64,000 nt of DNA from Campylobacter magnus (GTDB lineage Bacteria; Campylobacterota; Campylobacteria; Campylobacterales; Campylobacteraceae): the NCBI RefSeq assembly GCF_028649595.1, contig NZ_JAQSLK010000002.1:248001-312000 (forward strand). Reading direction: 5' to 3'. Shown one piece after another: positions 43,863 through 51,265 of this stretch (positions within the stretch are counted from its first letter, which is position 1; each line of letters begins with the position of its first letter). The position numbers and the translations under genes were made by a program. Below the pieces are notes generated by a model. The model was not told where the DNA came from, did no database searches, and saw only the letters and a list, made by a program, of their open reading frames with translations.

Positions 43863-44330
43863 TTATTCATCTGCTTTTATCCCCCATTTATCTAGGATTT
43901 CACAAATAGCCTTATTTACTTCATCTCTGCCGTAATTGCTTTGGCGAAAATACATATGCGCTGCGCTCGCACCATTAAAAAGCCCCATATTTACAAGCTC
44001 ACCGGCTAAATGCCCCAGCTTTGCGCCACTTCGCACAGCGTCTTTGTAGCTCTCAATTAGATTTGCTAAATATGTATTTTTTTCTATTTTTTCTAGCTCT
44101 TTTAGCTTAAAGCCCACTTTATCAAAAAACACTGGCGATGTGCGATGATTTTTGCCCTTTTTTTGATACAAAAAGCCATCGTATTTTGATGTTTTGGTTT
44201 TGCCCCTTACTTTAAAATTGTGGCTGACATATATCCTTGAGCGGTCATTTACGCTCATATTAGCTATTTTTATCAGTCTAGCTTTTATCTGCGCTGGGGC
44301 TGTATCATAGTCTAAATACATTTGCTCCAC
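43863..44330 (-). CDS. Phage protein, unknown
   Basis: 155 residues, basic in the middle (SHNFKVRGKTKTSKYDGFLY) and helical at the C-terminus. Not recognised. It is the neighbour of ssb in the early operon and so may act in DNA metabolism. Confidence 0.45.
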   Translation of the reverse strand: MEQMYLDYDTAPAQIKARLIKIANMSVNDRSRIYVSHNFKVRGKTKTSKYDGFLYQKKGKNHRTSPVFFDKVGFKLKELEKIEKNTYLANLIESYKDAVRSGAKLGHLAGELVNMGLFNGASAAHMYFRQSNYGRDEVNKAICEILDKWGIKADE

Positions 44331-44333
44331 CTT

Positions 44334-44885
44334 TTAAAATGGAATTTCATCTAAATCTTGCGCCAAATTTTGCGGCTGTGAATTGCTACGATTTTGCGCT
44401 TGGTTATAATTTTGCGGTGCTTGATTGTAGCCTAGATTAGAATTCCCACCATTATTTGCGTAGTTTGTTACGCTCACGCCAAGCACAGCCCCACTATTTG
44501 CGATATTTTGCGCCATTGCCTCAGCCCCAGAATTCCAGCTGTTATTAGCAGAATTCCCAGCCCACGCCTTAGGGCTTTTGGTAAATTCTAGCTTTTGGAT
44601 GATGATTTTATGCTTTGTGCGTTTTTTCCCTGTATCTTGCTCTTGCCACTCATCGGCTGATATTTCGCCCACTCCGCAGAGCATATCGCCTTTTTGATAA
44701 TACTGATTTATCAGCTCGGCTGTCTTACCAAAAGCCACAAAGTCCAAAAATACCGTGCTTTGATTGCCATTTGCGTCTTTTTTATTAAAGGCTAGTGAGT
44801 TAGAGATCACCGCCAAGCTTGAATTTTGCGTATATTTTAGCTCTATATCTCTACAAATCGTGCCGTTAAAAATAAATAAGTTCAT
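44334..44885 (-). CDS. ssb: Single-stranded DNA-binding protein
   Basis: 183 residues. The OB fold starts MNLFIFNGTICRDIELKYTQ with TVFLDFVAFGKTAELINQYY; a Gln/Asn-rich linker follows, and the tail ends in LAQDLDEIPF, the acidic SSB C-terminal peptide that recruits replication and recombination partners. It sits beside recT and a RecE-like exonuclease. Confidence 0.92.
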   Translation of the reverse strand: MNLFIFNGTICRDIELKYTQNSSLAVISNSLAFNKKDANGNQSTVFLDFVAFGKTAELINQYYQKGDMLCGVGEISADEWQEQDTGKKRTKHKIIIQKLEFTKSPKAWAGNSANNSWNSGAEAMAQNIANSGAVLGVSVTNYANNGGNSNLGYNQAPQNYNQAQNRSNSQPQNLAQDLDEIPF

Positions 44886-45085
44886 CTGCTCTCCCTTTCA
44901 ATCAAAAAATCTAGATATTGCCTTGCTTTTTTGAGATCCTCTAAGCCATTTTTGCGCTTATAGCGGCAAAGGTATTTGATGACATTACCCTCGCAAAATC
45001 CTAGCTGATTTGCTAGGATAAACTCTATTGGCTGGATGTTCATAATAGCGTAGTGATCGCCGCCTACTTGCTTACTGGTTGCCAT
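44882..45085 (-). CDS. DUF3310 protein
   Basis: 67 residues: KQVGGDHYAIMNIQPIEFIL then KYLCRYKRKNGLEDLKKARQ, the DUF3310 pattern common in phages. Function unknown; sometimes annotated as a nucleotide-kinase-like protein. It overlaps ssb and recT. Confidence 0.75.
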   Translation of the reverse strand: MATSKQVGGDHYAIMNIQPIEFILANQLGFCEGNVIKYLCRYKRKNGLEDLKKARQYLDFLIERESR

Positions 45086-45911
45086 TTAAAACCTCGCCAT
45101 TTTCGTCTATTATTTGCGGTTCGGTAGCTTCATAGGCTATTGCGTTTAGATCAATTTGGCTGATTTTTGGCGTATCACTAGCCATCTCCATATCAGCCTT
45201 ATTATCAAGCGCAATTGCGTTTGCGATAGCCACGCTTTTAAAATTCAGTGCTTCACGGCTTAGCACGTATTTTATCGCTTTTGCTTGATACATCTCTTCG
45301 CACCACTGCGCCCACGGACTATAATTGCTCTTTGCGCTAGGGCTTTTGGTTTTTATCTTTTCTAGCTTGTCTTTTGGCACAAAAACGCGCTTGGTATAGC
45401 CATCGCTCATATCTTTTATCAGCACTAGCACGCCACGCAAGTTTTTCATATACCACGCATCATCGCTAGAATTTCGCTCTTTGTCATTTGGCACGAAGAT
45501 TATTTTCTCATCAAACTCGCTAAGATCTCGGCTGAATTCATCGCAGATAAACACGCTATGCGCCTTTATACGCTTGCCAGCTCTCTCAGCTAGGGTTTGC
45601 CAGCCTTTGTAGCTGATTACGGCTTGGGCGTCATTTTTATACTTTACGATATAAGCTTGGGCTAGATTGCGGTTAATGTCTAGATCAAGCTCAGCTAGGC
45701 TAAATGCGCTTTTTAGCACCGAGTTCACGCTACATTGCGCTAGGTTTTCGCTGCTTGCTATGTCAATGAGAGCGGACTTGAAGCGTGTCATCTTTGCGCT
45801 ATCACCGCTAAAAAACTCAGCCATTTTTGAGAGTGCTTGCTCGCTATTTAATGCTGATTTTACCGCTACTGGCAAACTCTCTTTTTTTACTACTTCGTTC
45901 ATTTTACGCAC
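45072..45911 (-). CDS. recT: RecT-family single-strand annealing recombinase
   Basis: 279 residues. RecT motifs: FKSALIDIASSENLAQCSV, LDLDINRNLAQAYIVKYKND, VISYKGWQTLAERAGKRIKA and WCEEMYQAKAIKYVLSREAL. It anneals complementary single strands made by the nearby exonuclease. It overlaps the methyltransferase gene by eight bases. Confidence 0.9.
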   Translation of the reverse strand: MRKMNEVVKKESLPVAVKSALNSEQALSKMAEFFSGDSAKMTRFKSALIDIASSENLAQCSVNSVLKSAFSLAELDLDINRNLAQAYIVKYKNDAQAVISYKGWQTLAERAGKRIKAHSVFICDEFSRDLSEFDEKIIFVPNDKERNSSDDAWYMKNLRGVLVLIKDMSDGYTKRVFVPKDKLEKIKTKSPSAKSNYSPWAQWCEEMYQAKAIKYVLSREALNFKSVAIANAIALDNKADMEMASDTPKISQIDLNAIAYEATEPQIIDENGEVLNGNQ

Positions 45912-46734
45912 CTTTTTTGTATTTTTGTTTTATTTCGTTCTGCTCGCAAAGGCTAAAGAGATCAGGCTCATAGCTAGAATTTAGCCACTCCGCCGCCTTA
46001 CTCGCAAAGTCTTTATTTACTTCAAAGCCATACGCTCTGCGCCCTAGATTTCTAGCGGCGATTATCGTGCTGCCACTTCCACAGCAAGGATCTATCACTA
46101 CATCATTAGGGTCAGTAAAAAGCGCAATTAGCTTCTCAAGTAGCCTAACTGGCTTTTGCGTGGGATGAATTCTTGCTATTTTGCTGTCATTTTCCCACTC
46201 AAAGCAGTTCATTATCATTTTGCCGTTATTGCGAAATTTTGGCAGTTTATCTCTATAAAATAAAAGTCCATACTCGCAATTTCCTACAATTCGCATATTT
46301 GCCTTTAACACCTGCGCCGAGCTTTTTTTTCTAAAAACTAGGTTTATATAGTGCTTAAAGCCGTGCCTCTCAGCTAGCTCTATTAGTCTAAATTGCTGTT
46401 CAAAGGCGCAAAAGACTAGCATACAGCCAGCAGAATTAACAGCTTTGGGCTCTTTTATGATTAGCTTATGGCAGAAGTGAAAAAACTCAGCTAAATTAAA
46501 GTTTTTATCCGTGTCGAAAAACTGCTTTCCAGCTTTATCGCTATAATGCTCTTTTGAATTTCCATCGCTAAATCCATCCACTAAGCCGCCGTCTTTATAC
46601 CACTGCCTGCTACTAGCATAAGCATTTGCGCCTAGATTGTAGGGGATATCAGCGATTACAAGCTGGGCTTTTGGCAAATGGCGGCTTTTGTAGTTTTGAA
46701 AATTATCGTTAAAAATCTGCCATTTTTGCATCAC
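45904..46734 (-). CDS. DNA methyltransferase (beta class, N4/N6)
   Basis: 276 residues. The catalytic motif IV is near the N-terminus (VIADIPYNLGANAY) and motif I near the C-terminus (VIDPCCGSGSTIIAARNLGR with FEVNKDFASKA), preceded by ARIHPTQKPVRLLEKLI; this order is the beta class. No restriction enzyme is adjacent, so it is an orphan phage methyltransferase that may protect phage DNA. Target site unknown. Confidence 0.85.
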   Translation of the reverse strand: MMQKWQIFNDNFQNYKSRHLPKAQLVIADIPYNLGANAYASSRQWYKDGGLVDGFSDGNSKEHYSDKAGKQFFDTDKNFNLAEFFHFCHKLIIKEPKAVNSAGCMLVFCAFEQQFRLIELAERHGFKHYINLVFRKKSSAQVLKANMRIVGNCEYGLLFYRDKLPKFRNNGKMIMNCFEWENDSKIARIHPTQKPVRLLEKLIALFTDPNDVVIDPCCGSGSTIIAARNLGRRAYGFEVNKDFASKAAEWLNSSYEPDLFSLCEQNEIKQKYKKGA

Positions 46735-47549
46735 GCACCCTTATTATATACCCACGCTGGCAGGTCTATCTCTTGAATTATTTTTTGGTTAATTTGCCCG
46801 TTTTCATCTATGCTTAGCCCCGCAAAGTCTGGGAATTCTAGATTTTGCGCTTTTAGAGCGATGATTTTATCTAGGGCGTTTTGATAGCACTCACGCCCAA
46901 ACTCTACCGCTTTTTCGCTAAGTGTAAAAAACCCCACCATATAAGGCGCAGTTTTTTCCACCACCACAAAGACAAAGCCATTAACCGCTAAGCCATTTGC
47001 CATTAAAATATCGCTATATAGTGCCTGCTGGATGTGGTAGTTAAAGTTGCCTATGCTTTTGCCAAACTCGCTAGCATTTGCGCTGGTTTTGACATCCACG
47101 ACAAGCCCTAGTTTTTGATTATAGTAGTCAGGGCGGCACTTTATCTCTTGCCCTTTGTAAGTGCTAAAAAAGCTTCTCTCAGCAAAGCCGTCAGTGATGA
47201 ATTTCTGCGCTGTTTTGTTAGCTAGCACGGCTTTTGCCATAGCCCTTGCTTGTTCATAAAGCATAGGGCTTAGAATGCTCTTGCCAAAAGCTAACTCTAA
47301 AAAATCGCTATAAGCCGCCTTGCCCTCTTTGCTACGCTTGTCAATTCTAGGCTCTACTATAAACTCACTCTCAAAGTCATTTGGCTCTAAAATCAGCTTA
47401 TGCACGCACGAGCCAAGTAGCAAGGCTGGGCTATCATCGCTAGCTAATTTGCCAGCCTTTTTAAGCGCAAATTTCTTTGGACTTTGTAAAAACAAATCTA
47501 TATCGCTCTTGCTAATTGCGCTGTGAGCGTGGTAGTCTTTATTTGTCAT
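46731..47549 (-). CDS. RecE-like PD-(D/E)XK exonuclease
   Basis: 272 residues. NKDYHAHSAISKSDIDLFLQ starts the exodeoxyribonuclease VIII-like domain; catalytic residues are visible in LLGSCVHKLILEP, CRPDYYNQKLGLVVDVKTS and HIQQALYSDILM. It resects double-stranded DNA for RecT. The pair forms a Red/RecET-like recombination module. Confidence 0.85.
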   Translation of the reverse strand: MTNKDYHAHSAISKSDIDLFLQSPKKFALKKAGKLASDDSPALLLGSCVHKLILEPNDFESEFIVEPRIDKRSKEGKAAYSDFLELAFGKSILSPMLYEQARAMAKAVLANKTAQKFITDGFAERSFFSTYKGQEIKCRPDYYNQKLGLVVDVKTSANASEFGKSIGNFNYHIQQALYSDILMANGLAVNGFVFVVVEKTAPYMVGFFTLSEKAVEFGRECYQNALDKIIALKAQNLEFPDFAGLSIDENGQINQKIIQEIDLPAWVYNKGA

Positions 47550-47733
47550 TGTCTAGCCCCTTTAGCTCGTTTTCTACTTGTTTTAGCAAAGCATCTGCTT
47601 TATCTAGCAAAGCCGCTGAGCGCTCATCATTGCGAGTTTGCACTGAGTTTGCCTCTCTTACATTATCTAGCGCAGTGTTTAGCGAGTGTAGATAAAACCA
47701 CAGCTTAGATATTTTTGCGTTTATTTCGTTCAT
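47539..47733 (-). CDS. Small helical phage protein, unknown
   Basis: 64 residues, entirely helical in character (KISKLWFYLHSLNTALDNV), overlapping the exonuclease start. Not recognised. Confidence 0.5.
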   Translation of the reverse strand: MNEINAKISKLWFYLHSLNTALDNVREANSVQTRNDERSAALLDKADALLKQVENELKGLDNDK

Positions 47734-47742
47734 TTTCGTCCT

Positions 47743-47997
47743 TTACCACAGCCAGCTAAAAAGCCCTTTGCGCTTTGTTAGCTTTTCGTTAGCACTTCGC
47801 AGCTCTTCGCTTTGGCGCAGTATTATTGCGCTTAGCTCTGAGTTTTGCTTTATCAGCTCGCCTATTTTGTTCTCTTTGCGAGAGATTAAACTCTCAAAGG
47901 CTTTTAGCTGATCGTTTGCTAAATCTAGCTCTTTTTTTAGCTCAGCATTTTGCTTTTTTAGCTCTATATTTTGCTTTTTTATGTCTGCTATTCTCAT
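47743..47997 (-). CDS. Coiled-coil protein with aromatic tail
   Basis: 84 residues forming an almost continuous coiled coil (KKQNIELKKQNAELKKELDL) that ends in KGLFSWLW. A similar short aromatic tail ends the upstream 318-residue regulator (GGWLSRFFG). Function unknown; the two may interact. Confidence 0.55.
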   Translation of the reverse strand: MRIADIKKQNIELKKQNAELKKELDLANDQLKAFESLISRKENKIGELIKQNSELSAIILRQSEELRSANEKLTKRKGLFSWLW

Positions 47998-48009
47998 TTT
48001 TACCCCCCT

Positions 48010-48966
48010 TTATCCAAAAAATCTACTAAGCCAACCCCCAGCTTGTGTCTGTTCTTGTGGCGTGTAGATTTGTATTGTAGGCTTTGCTACTTCGTTGTGA
48101 GCTTTTATCATTTGACTTAGCTCATCTCTTACGCTTTTTAGCTCTGCTTTTAGAGCGTTATAAGCATTTTCTAGCTCTGCCACTTCGTTTTTATGGTTTT
48201 CACACAAGATTTTATTTTCAGCTTCTAGTTTGTCTAGCTTACTTTTTAGCCGCTCATTTTCTAGCCTTAGCGCATAAGCCTCAGCCCCTACTGGCTGTTT
48301 TTGTAGAGATACAAATATTTTGCGAGACTTCATTTCTGTTTTCAAAATTCCGTCATCTTGTAGCGACAAAACAGCATTTCGCAGGTTTCCATAAGACGCT
48401 GTGTTATTTGTAGGGTCTATACCAATTATCTGCGCTATCTCGCCAAGAGTTATTTCAAAGTCGTCTCTTTGCCCTTTAAAGAAATTTAAAACTTCATCTT
48501 TAAATGTAGTGCGGCTTATAGGTTTAGGTTTAGGGTTAGGGTGGTATTTTTTTACATTTGCTTTATACTCTTGCTTTATTTTTTCAAGGTCGCTCTTTTT
48601 TATCTTATACTGAGGCGCGTCATCATAAATGGTAATTGGACTTTTAACCCCGTAAGCCCTGATATACCTATAAGCTGTCTCTTTAGCGCAGCCAAGCGTA
48701 TCAATCAGATCGCCAGCAGTTACCGAGATATACTCGTTATCTTTGCCTAAATCTTGCTCTTTTTGTGGGTTTGTGTCTTTTTTGTAAAGTGCTTGTATTT
48801 GCTTTATTATCTCATCTGTATAGTATAGCTCCACTCTGCCACTTGCGCTTGGCTTTTGCTTTGGCTTTATTAGCCCTAGTCTTTGGTATTGCCTTATGGT
48901 ATCAAAAGGCACACCTGAGATAGCTTCTACTTGACTTTGTGAATATTCTCCGTAAAAATATGCCAT
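48010..48966 (-). CDS. MerR-like DNA-binding protein with C-terminal coiled coil
   Basis: 318 residues. Residues 1-65 form a MerR-type helix-turn-helix (YSQSQVEAISGVPFDTIRQY, RLGLIKPKQKPSASGRVELY). A second putative HTH spans ~85-125 (LGCAKETAYRYIRAYGVKSP) and a third ~165-225. Residues 230-295 are coiled coil and the tail is GGWLSRFFG. This layout (HTH, coil, aromatic tip) is seen in some phage and plasmid proteins linked to replication or segregation; that role is inferred here. Confidence 0.6.
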   Translation of the reverse strand: MAYFYGEYSQSQVEAISGVPFDTIRQYQRLGLIKPKQKPSASGRVELYYTDEIIKQIQALYKKDTNPQKEQDLGKDNEYISVTAGDLIDTLGCAKETAYRYIRAYGVKSPITIYDDAPQYKIKKSDLEKIKQEYKANVKKYHPNPKPKPISRTTFKDEVLNFFKGQRDDFEITLGEIAQIIGIDPTNNTASYGNLRNAVLSLQDDGILKTEMKSRKIFVSLQKQPVGAEAYALRLENERLKSKLDKLEAENKILCENHKNEVAELENAYNALKAELKSVRDELSQMIKAHNEVAKPTIQIYTPQEQTQAGGWLSRFFG

Positions 48967-48976
48967 TTTCTCCCCC

Positions 48977-49267
48977 TTATGCGCTTAGGAATTCTTTGCG
49001 TATTTTGCGCTTTCTTGCTAGGTTGATTTTATACTGGGTGATTAGCTTTTCATACTCTCTTGGAGCTTTTATCAGCTCGTATATACAATCGCCCCTCACT
49101 CTAAAAGTAGCGATATTAAAGCCGATTTTGCGCAGATCTACTATGCGCTGGGCTAGACCACGCACACCATATTCGATAAATACTTCTCTAGAGCTTACTT
49201 TGCCGTATTTTACTAGCAGGCTCGCTACTAGCTCTAGCGAGTGCTTTGCTTGTGAATTTGTTATCAT
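48977..49267 (-). CDS. Small helix-turn-helix phage protein
   Basis: 96 residues: SSREVFIEYGVRGLAQRIVD then RKIGFNIATFRVRGDCIYEL, a winged-helix-like pattern, with a basic C-terminus. Likely DNA-binding. Short gaps to its neighbours. Confidence 0.55.
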   Translation of the reverse strand: MITNSQAKHSLELVASLLVKYGKVSSREVFIEYGVRGLAQRIVDLRKIGFNIATFRVRGDCIYELIKAPREYEKLITQYKINLARKRKIRKEFLSA

Positions 49268-49280
49268 TTTTCATCCTTTT

Positions 49281-49388
49281 TTAGATTATTATTAAGGCTA
49301 TGGTTAGCACCACAGCGCCGACAGCGATTAACATTTTTAGCGCATCATCATTATTTTTGCGCCTTTCACATCCGCCCCATACTCTCAT
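49281..49388 (-). CDS. 35-residue membrane peptide
   Basis: MRVWGGCERRKNNDDALKM followed by a hydrophobic helix (LIAVGAVVLTIALIII). The ATG overlaps the TGA of the upstream gene (ATGA), which supports translation. Function unknown. Confidence 0.55.
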   Translation of the reverse strand: MRVWGGCERRKNNDDALKMLIAVGAVVLTIALIII

Positions 49389-49564
49389 AGCACACCTAGA
49401 TCCGCTGGGCTTTTTATGCCTCCCGCTTTTAGGATATTTGCCATTTTTGCTAGGGCTTCCTTTTGTATAACTAGAATTTGGGTTTCACTATATCCTAGCT
49501 TACGCCCCACTTGTTTAAGGCTCAGTCCGTTTGGTCTTAGCGGCTCATTTTTTGCTAAACTCAT
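49385..49564 (-). CDS. Small sigma-factor-like helix-turn-helix protein
   Basis: 59 residues with LSLKQVGRKLGYSETQILVI and QKEALAKMANILKAGGI, resembling region 4 of sigma70 or a small HTH regulator. It overlaps the acidic protein's end by 20 bases. Confidence 0.6.
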   Translation of the reverse strand: MSLAKNEPLRPNGLSLKQVGRKLGYSETQILVIQKEALAKMANILKAGGIKSPADLGVL

Positions 49565-49730
49565 CTAAAAACTCCTGATAGGCTAGCTCATCATCGTCTT
49601 GTTCGCTTGACTCTTGGCTGTCTTCGCACTCGTCGCACTCATCGCACTCATAGCTAGACGGACTTAGCCAGCTATCACTTCGCTCAGGGCATTTTGGTAA
49701 GTTGTCCCTATACTCAAATCCATTTATCAT
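49545..49730 (-). CDS. Small acidic phage protein
   Basis: 61 residues, strongly acidic (SYECDECDECEDSQESSEQD, then DDDELAYQEFLDEF). It is the first gene of the leftward early operon, with an AAAGGAGAAAAA ribosome-binding site. The charge would suit a DNA mimic or protein-binding inhibitor, but no family is recognised. Confidence 0.55.
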   Translation of the reverse strand: MINGFEYRDNLPKCPERSDSWLSPSSYECDECDECEDSQESSEQDDDELAYQEFLDEFSKK

Positions 49731-49746
49731 TTTTTCTCCTTTTTTT

Positions 49747-49904
49747 AAGACAGCTTAAAAAAGCAGTGGGGCTAGCGGCGGAATTTTCTAGAATTACTAA
49801 GCAATAGTTTAAACTTTCTAGGAGGAAAAAACATGATTTTAATTTTTCTTAAGGATGCTTAAAATGCACATTATTGTTTCCCCACTGCTTGCCTAAGCTG
49901 TCTT
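49747..49904. repeat. 158-bp element bounded by 25-bp inverted repeats, with tiny ORFs
   Basis: Arms 49747-49771 and 49880-49904 match at 22 of 25 positions in inverted orientation (AAGACAGCTTA, AAGCAGTGGGG). Inside is a strong ribosome-binding site (TAGGAGGAAAAAAC) with a 9-codon frame (MILIFLKDA), then AAGGATGCTTAAAATG opening a 13-codon frame MLKMHIIVSPLLA. It lies just upstream of the leftward operon. Candidates are a small-peptide/RNA regulator, a type I toxin-like locus or a MITE; none is established. Confidence 0.5.
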
Positions 49905-49918
49905 TTTGTATCATTATC

Positions 49919-49966
49919 CAGCTTGACTGGATAATCTTGGCATTTGGGAATTCTAGAATTCTAGAA
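49919..49966. repeat. Hairpin and GAATTCTAGAATTC palindromes in the immunity region
   Basis: ATTATCCAGCTTGACTGGATAAT-type hairpin (about 49913-49935), whose relative ACCCAGCTTGACTGGGT is at 29223, followed by GGGAATTCTAGAATTCTAG and GAATTCCC. These are host repeat types inside the prophage. Confidence 0.7.
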
Positions 49967-50071
49967 TTCCCTTGTTTGTTTTCAAGCTTTTATCTTTGAC
50001 AATGTTAAGTTAAAAAACATTTTTCATATTCTAGGGGGCGAACCCCCTTAATCTTAAAAAAAGGTGAAAAT

Positions 50072-50182
50072 ATGAAAAAAACCCAGCTACTCCAAAAAGT
50101 GCTTTTTAACTTTGTGGCTCTTTTAAGCTCTTTTTGTTTCGCTGGTGGAAGTGTATCAAAAGGACACTTAAATATAGCTTAA
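50072..50182 (+). CDS. 36-residue secreted peptide
   Basis: MKKTQLLQKVLFNFVALLSS then FCFAGGSVSKGHLNIA: a near-ideal signal peptide (cleavage after FCFA) with about 12 mature residues. AAAAAAAGGTGAAAAT is a good ribosome-binding region and a GGGGGCGAACCCCC hairpin lies upstream (50034-50047). One repressor operator (50149-50169) falls within its last codons. It may be a truncated gene or a genuine small exported peptide. Confidence 0.5.
   Translation: MKKTQLLQKVLFNFVALLSSFCFAGGSVSKGHLNIA
50149..50169. promoter_or_regulatory. Phage repressor operator 1
   Basis: AAGTGT-ATCAAAAGG-ACACTT, a perfect 6-bp half-site palindrome with a 9-base spacer. It matches operator 4 (inverted) at 20 of 21 positions. 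Confidence 0.75.
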
Positions 50183-50183
50183 A

Positions 50184-50204
50184 AAGTGTGATAAAAAGAC
50201 ACTT
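50184..50204. promoter_or_regulatory. Phage repressor operator 2
   Basis: AAGTGT-GATAAAAAG-ACACTT, 35 bases centre-to-centre from operator 1. The flanking A and T runs (AAAAAGTGT...ACACTTTTTT) could also let it act as a terminator for the small upstream gene. Confidence 0.75.
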
Positions 50205-50265
50205 TTTTAAAAAAGCATAAAAATGCGAAAAATAGATAAAAAAGCAAAAATTCTAAAAAATCTGC

Positions 50266-50271
50266 TATAAT
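50266..50271 (+). promoter_or_regulatory. -10 box for the rightward 50.3 kb genes
   Basis: TGCTATAAT ending 22 bases before the ATG at 50293, with AAGGAAAAAG as ribosome-binding site. Operators 1 and 2 lie 60-100 bases upstream. Confidence 0.5.
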
Positions 50272-50292
50272 TTCACAAAAATAAGGAAAAAG

Positions 50293-50523
50293 ATGGATAT
50301 AAAAAACGCAAAAATCGTGCTAAACAACGCAGAGCAAATCGGTGTAGAGTGTAAATGCTGTGGAGCAATGGTATTCTCAAGCTGGGAAAAAATAACCGAA
50401 CTTTATAAATGCCCCATTTGTAAAAAGCCCCTAAACGAGCTAGAAAGGGCTATGCTAGTATCATTTAAAAATATCAAAGAAAACAACAAAGAATGCTTTT
50501 TTAACATAGTCTTTGCGGAGTAA
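50293..50523 (+). CDS. Small zinc-ribbon protein
   Basis: 76 residues with two CxxC pairs (CKCCGAMVFSSWEKITELYK, CPICKKPL), a likely zinc ribbon. It forms a pair with the next gene, which starts two bases after its stop. Function unknown; the position between repressor operators suggests an immunity-region accessory gene. Confidence 0.6.
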   Translation: MDIKNAKIVLNNAEQIGVECKCCGAMVFSSWEKITELYKCPICKKPLNELERAMLVSFKNIKENNKECFFNIVFAE

Positions 50524-50524
50524 A

Positions 50525-50908
50525 ATGGATAATATCAAAACCTTTGATTTATATGTAGGCAAAATTCTAGCATTTTTATACACGGAATTCCCTTGTAAAT
50601 GCGAGCTAAACTATAAAAGCGACTTTGGCGAAGTAAATGCTAAGATAATGTTTGCCACGCTAATTTGGCTAAAAGATAGTGGCTTTATAGACTTTGAAAG
50701 CACTATAAATGATGATTTTATCTATAATGCTATTTTGAGCCCCAAGGGACTAGAGCTACTAAAACAACAGCCCAAAAGCCTAGAGCAAAAAAAGAGCTTT
50801 GGTGAGTGGCTAAGCGAATGCGCTAGCAGTGGCAAAGATGAGCTTATAAGGCGCAGTGCTAGCGAGCTACTACATTACTCACTAGGCTTTTTAGCTAAAT
50901 TATTTTAG
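50525..50908 (+). CDS. Winged-helix-like phage protein, unknown
   Basis: About 127 residues from ATG 50525. AKIMFATLIWLKDSGFIDFE and NAILSPKGLELLKQQPKSLE resemble a winged-helix domain; the C-terminal RSASELLHYSLGFLAKLF is amphipathic. It is paired with the zinc-ribbon gene. No family assigned. Confidence 0.5.
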   Translation: MDNIKTFDLYVGKILAFLYTEFPCKCELNYKSDFGEVNAKIMFATLIWLKDSGFIDFESTINDDFIYNAILSPKGLELLKQQPKSLEQKKSFGEWLSECASSGKDELIRRSASELLHYSLGFLAKLF

Positions 50909-51007
50909 AAAATTAACCTAAATTTTAAGCAAAAAGCAAAAAGTAAAGACATTAAAAGAAATTAAAAGAAATTAAGCCTTTTTTCGCAAAAACTTAAAAA
51001 ATATTGT

Positions 51008-51013
51008 TATAAT
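51008..51013 (+). promoter_or_regulatory. -10 box before the 51.0 kb gene pair
   Basis: TGTTATAAT, 28 bases before the ATG at 51041; ribosome-binding site AGAGGGAAAAAA. Confidence 0.5.
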
Positions 51014-51040
51014 TGTAGTCTTACAAAAAGAGGGAAAAAA

Positions 51041-51265
51041 ATGAAAGAAAGAATATTCACAAAAGAGCTTGTAACAAATGCTTTTAACAAGGCTTTTGAA
51101 GGCAAAAAGCTACAAGACGGCGATATACAAAACCATGTAAATCAAAGTGATAGAGAGCTTTTGCAAAACTACTTTAAAGGCGATAAAAGAACTATCTCTT
51201 TATTTAATTTAGATGACCGAGATAGAGAAATGCTGGACTTTATAAACAAAAGATTTGCTAAATAA
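51041..51265 (+). CDS. Small phage protein, unknown (pair, part 1)
   Basis: 74 residues, helical and charged (MKERIFTKELVTNAFNKAFE, FNLDDRDREMLDFINKRF). Its stop overlaps the next ATG (TAATG), so the two are translated together. Its own promoter sets the pair apart as a separate cassette between repressor and operators 1-2. Confidence 0.5.
   Translation: MKERIFTKELVTNAFNKAFEGKKLQDGDIQNHVNQSDRELLQNYFKGDKRTISLFNLDDRDREMLDFINKRFAK

Noticed and set aside
49747-49904. A true Fst/Ldr-type type I toxin encoded by MLKMHIIVSPLLA
   Set aside because: The HIIVSPLLA stretch resembles these toxins, but the frame stops after 13 codons and lacks the membrane helix and charged tail, so only the general element is reported.
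50184-50204. Simple rho-independent terminator only
   Set aside because: It has a terminator-like shape, but its 21-bp geometry matches three other operators exactly, so operator is the better primary reading.
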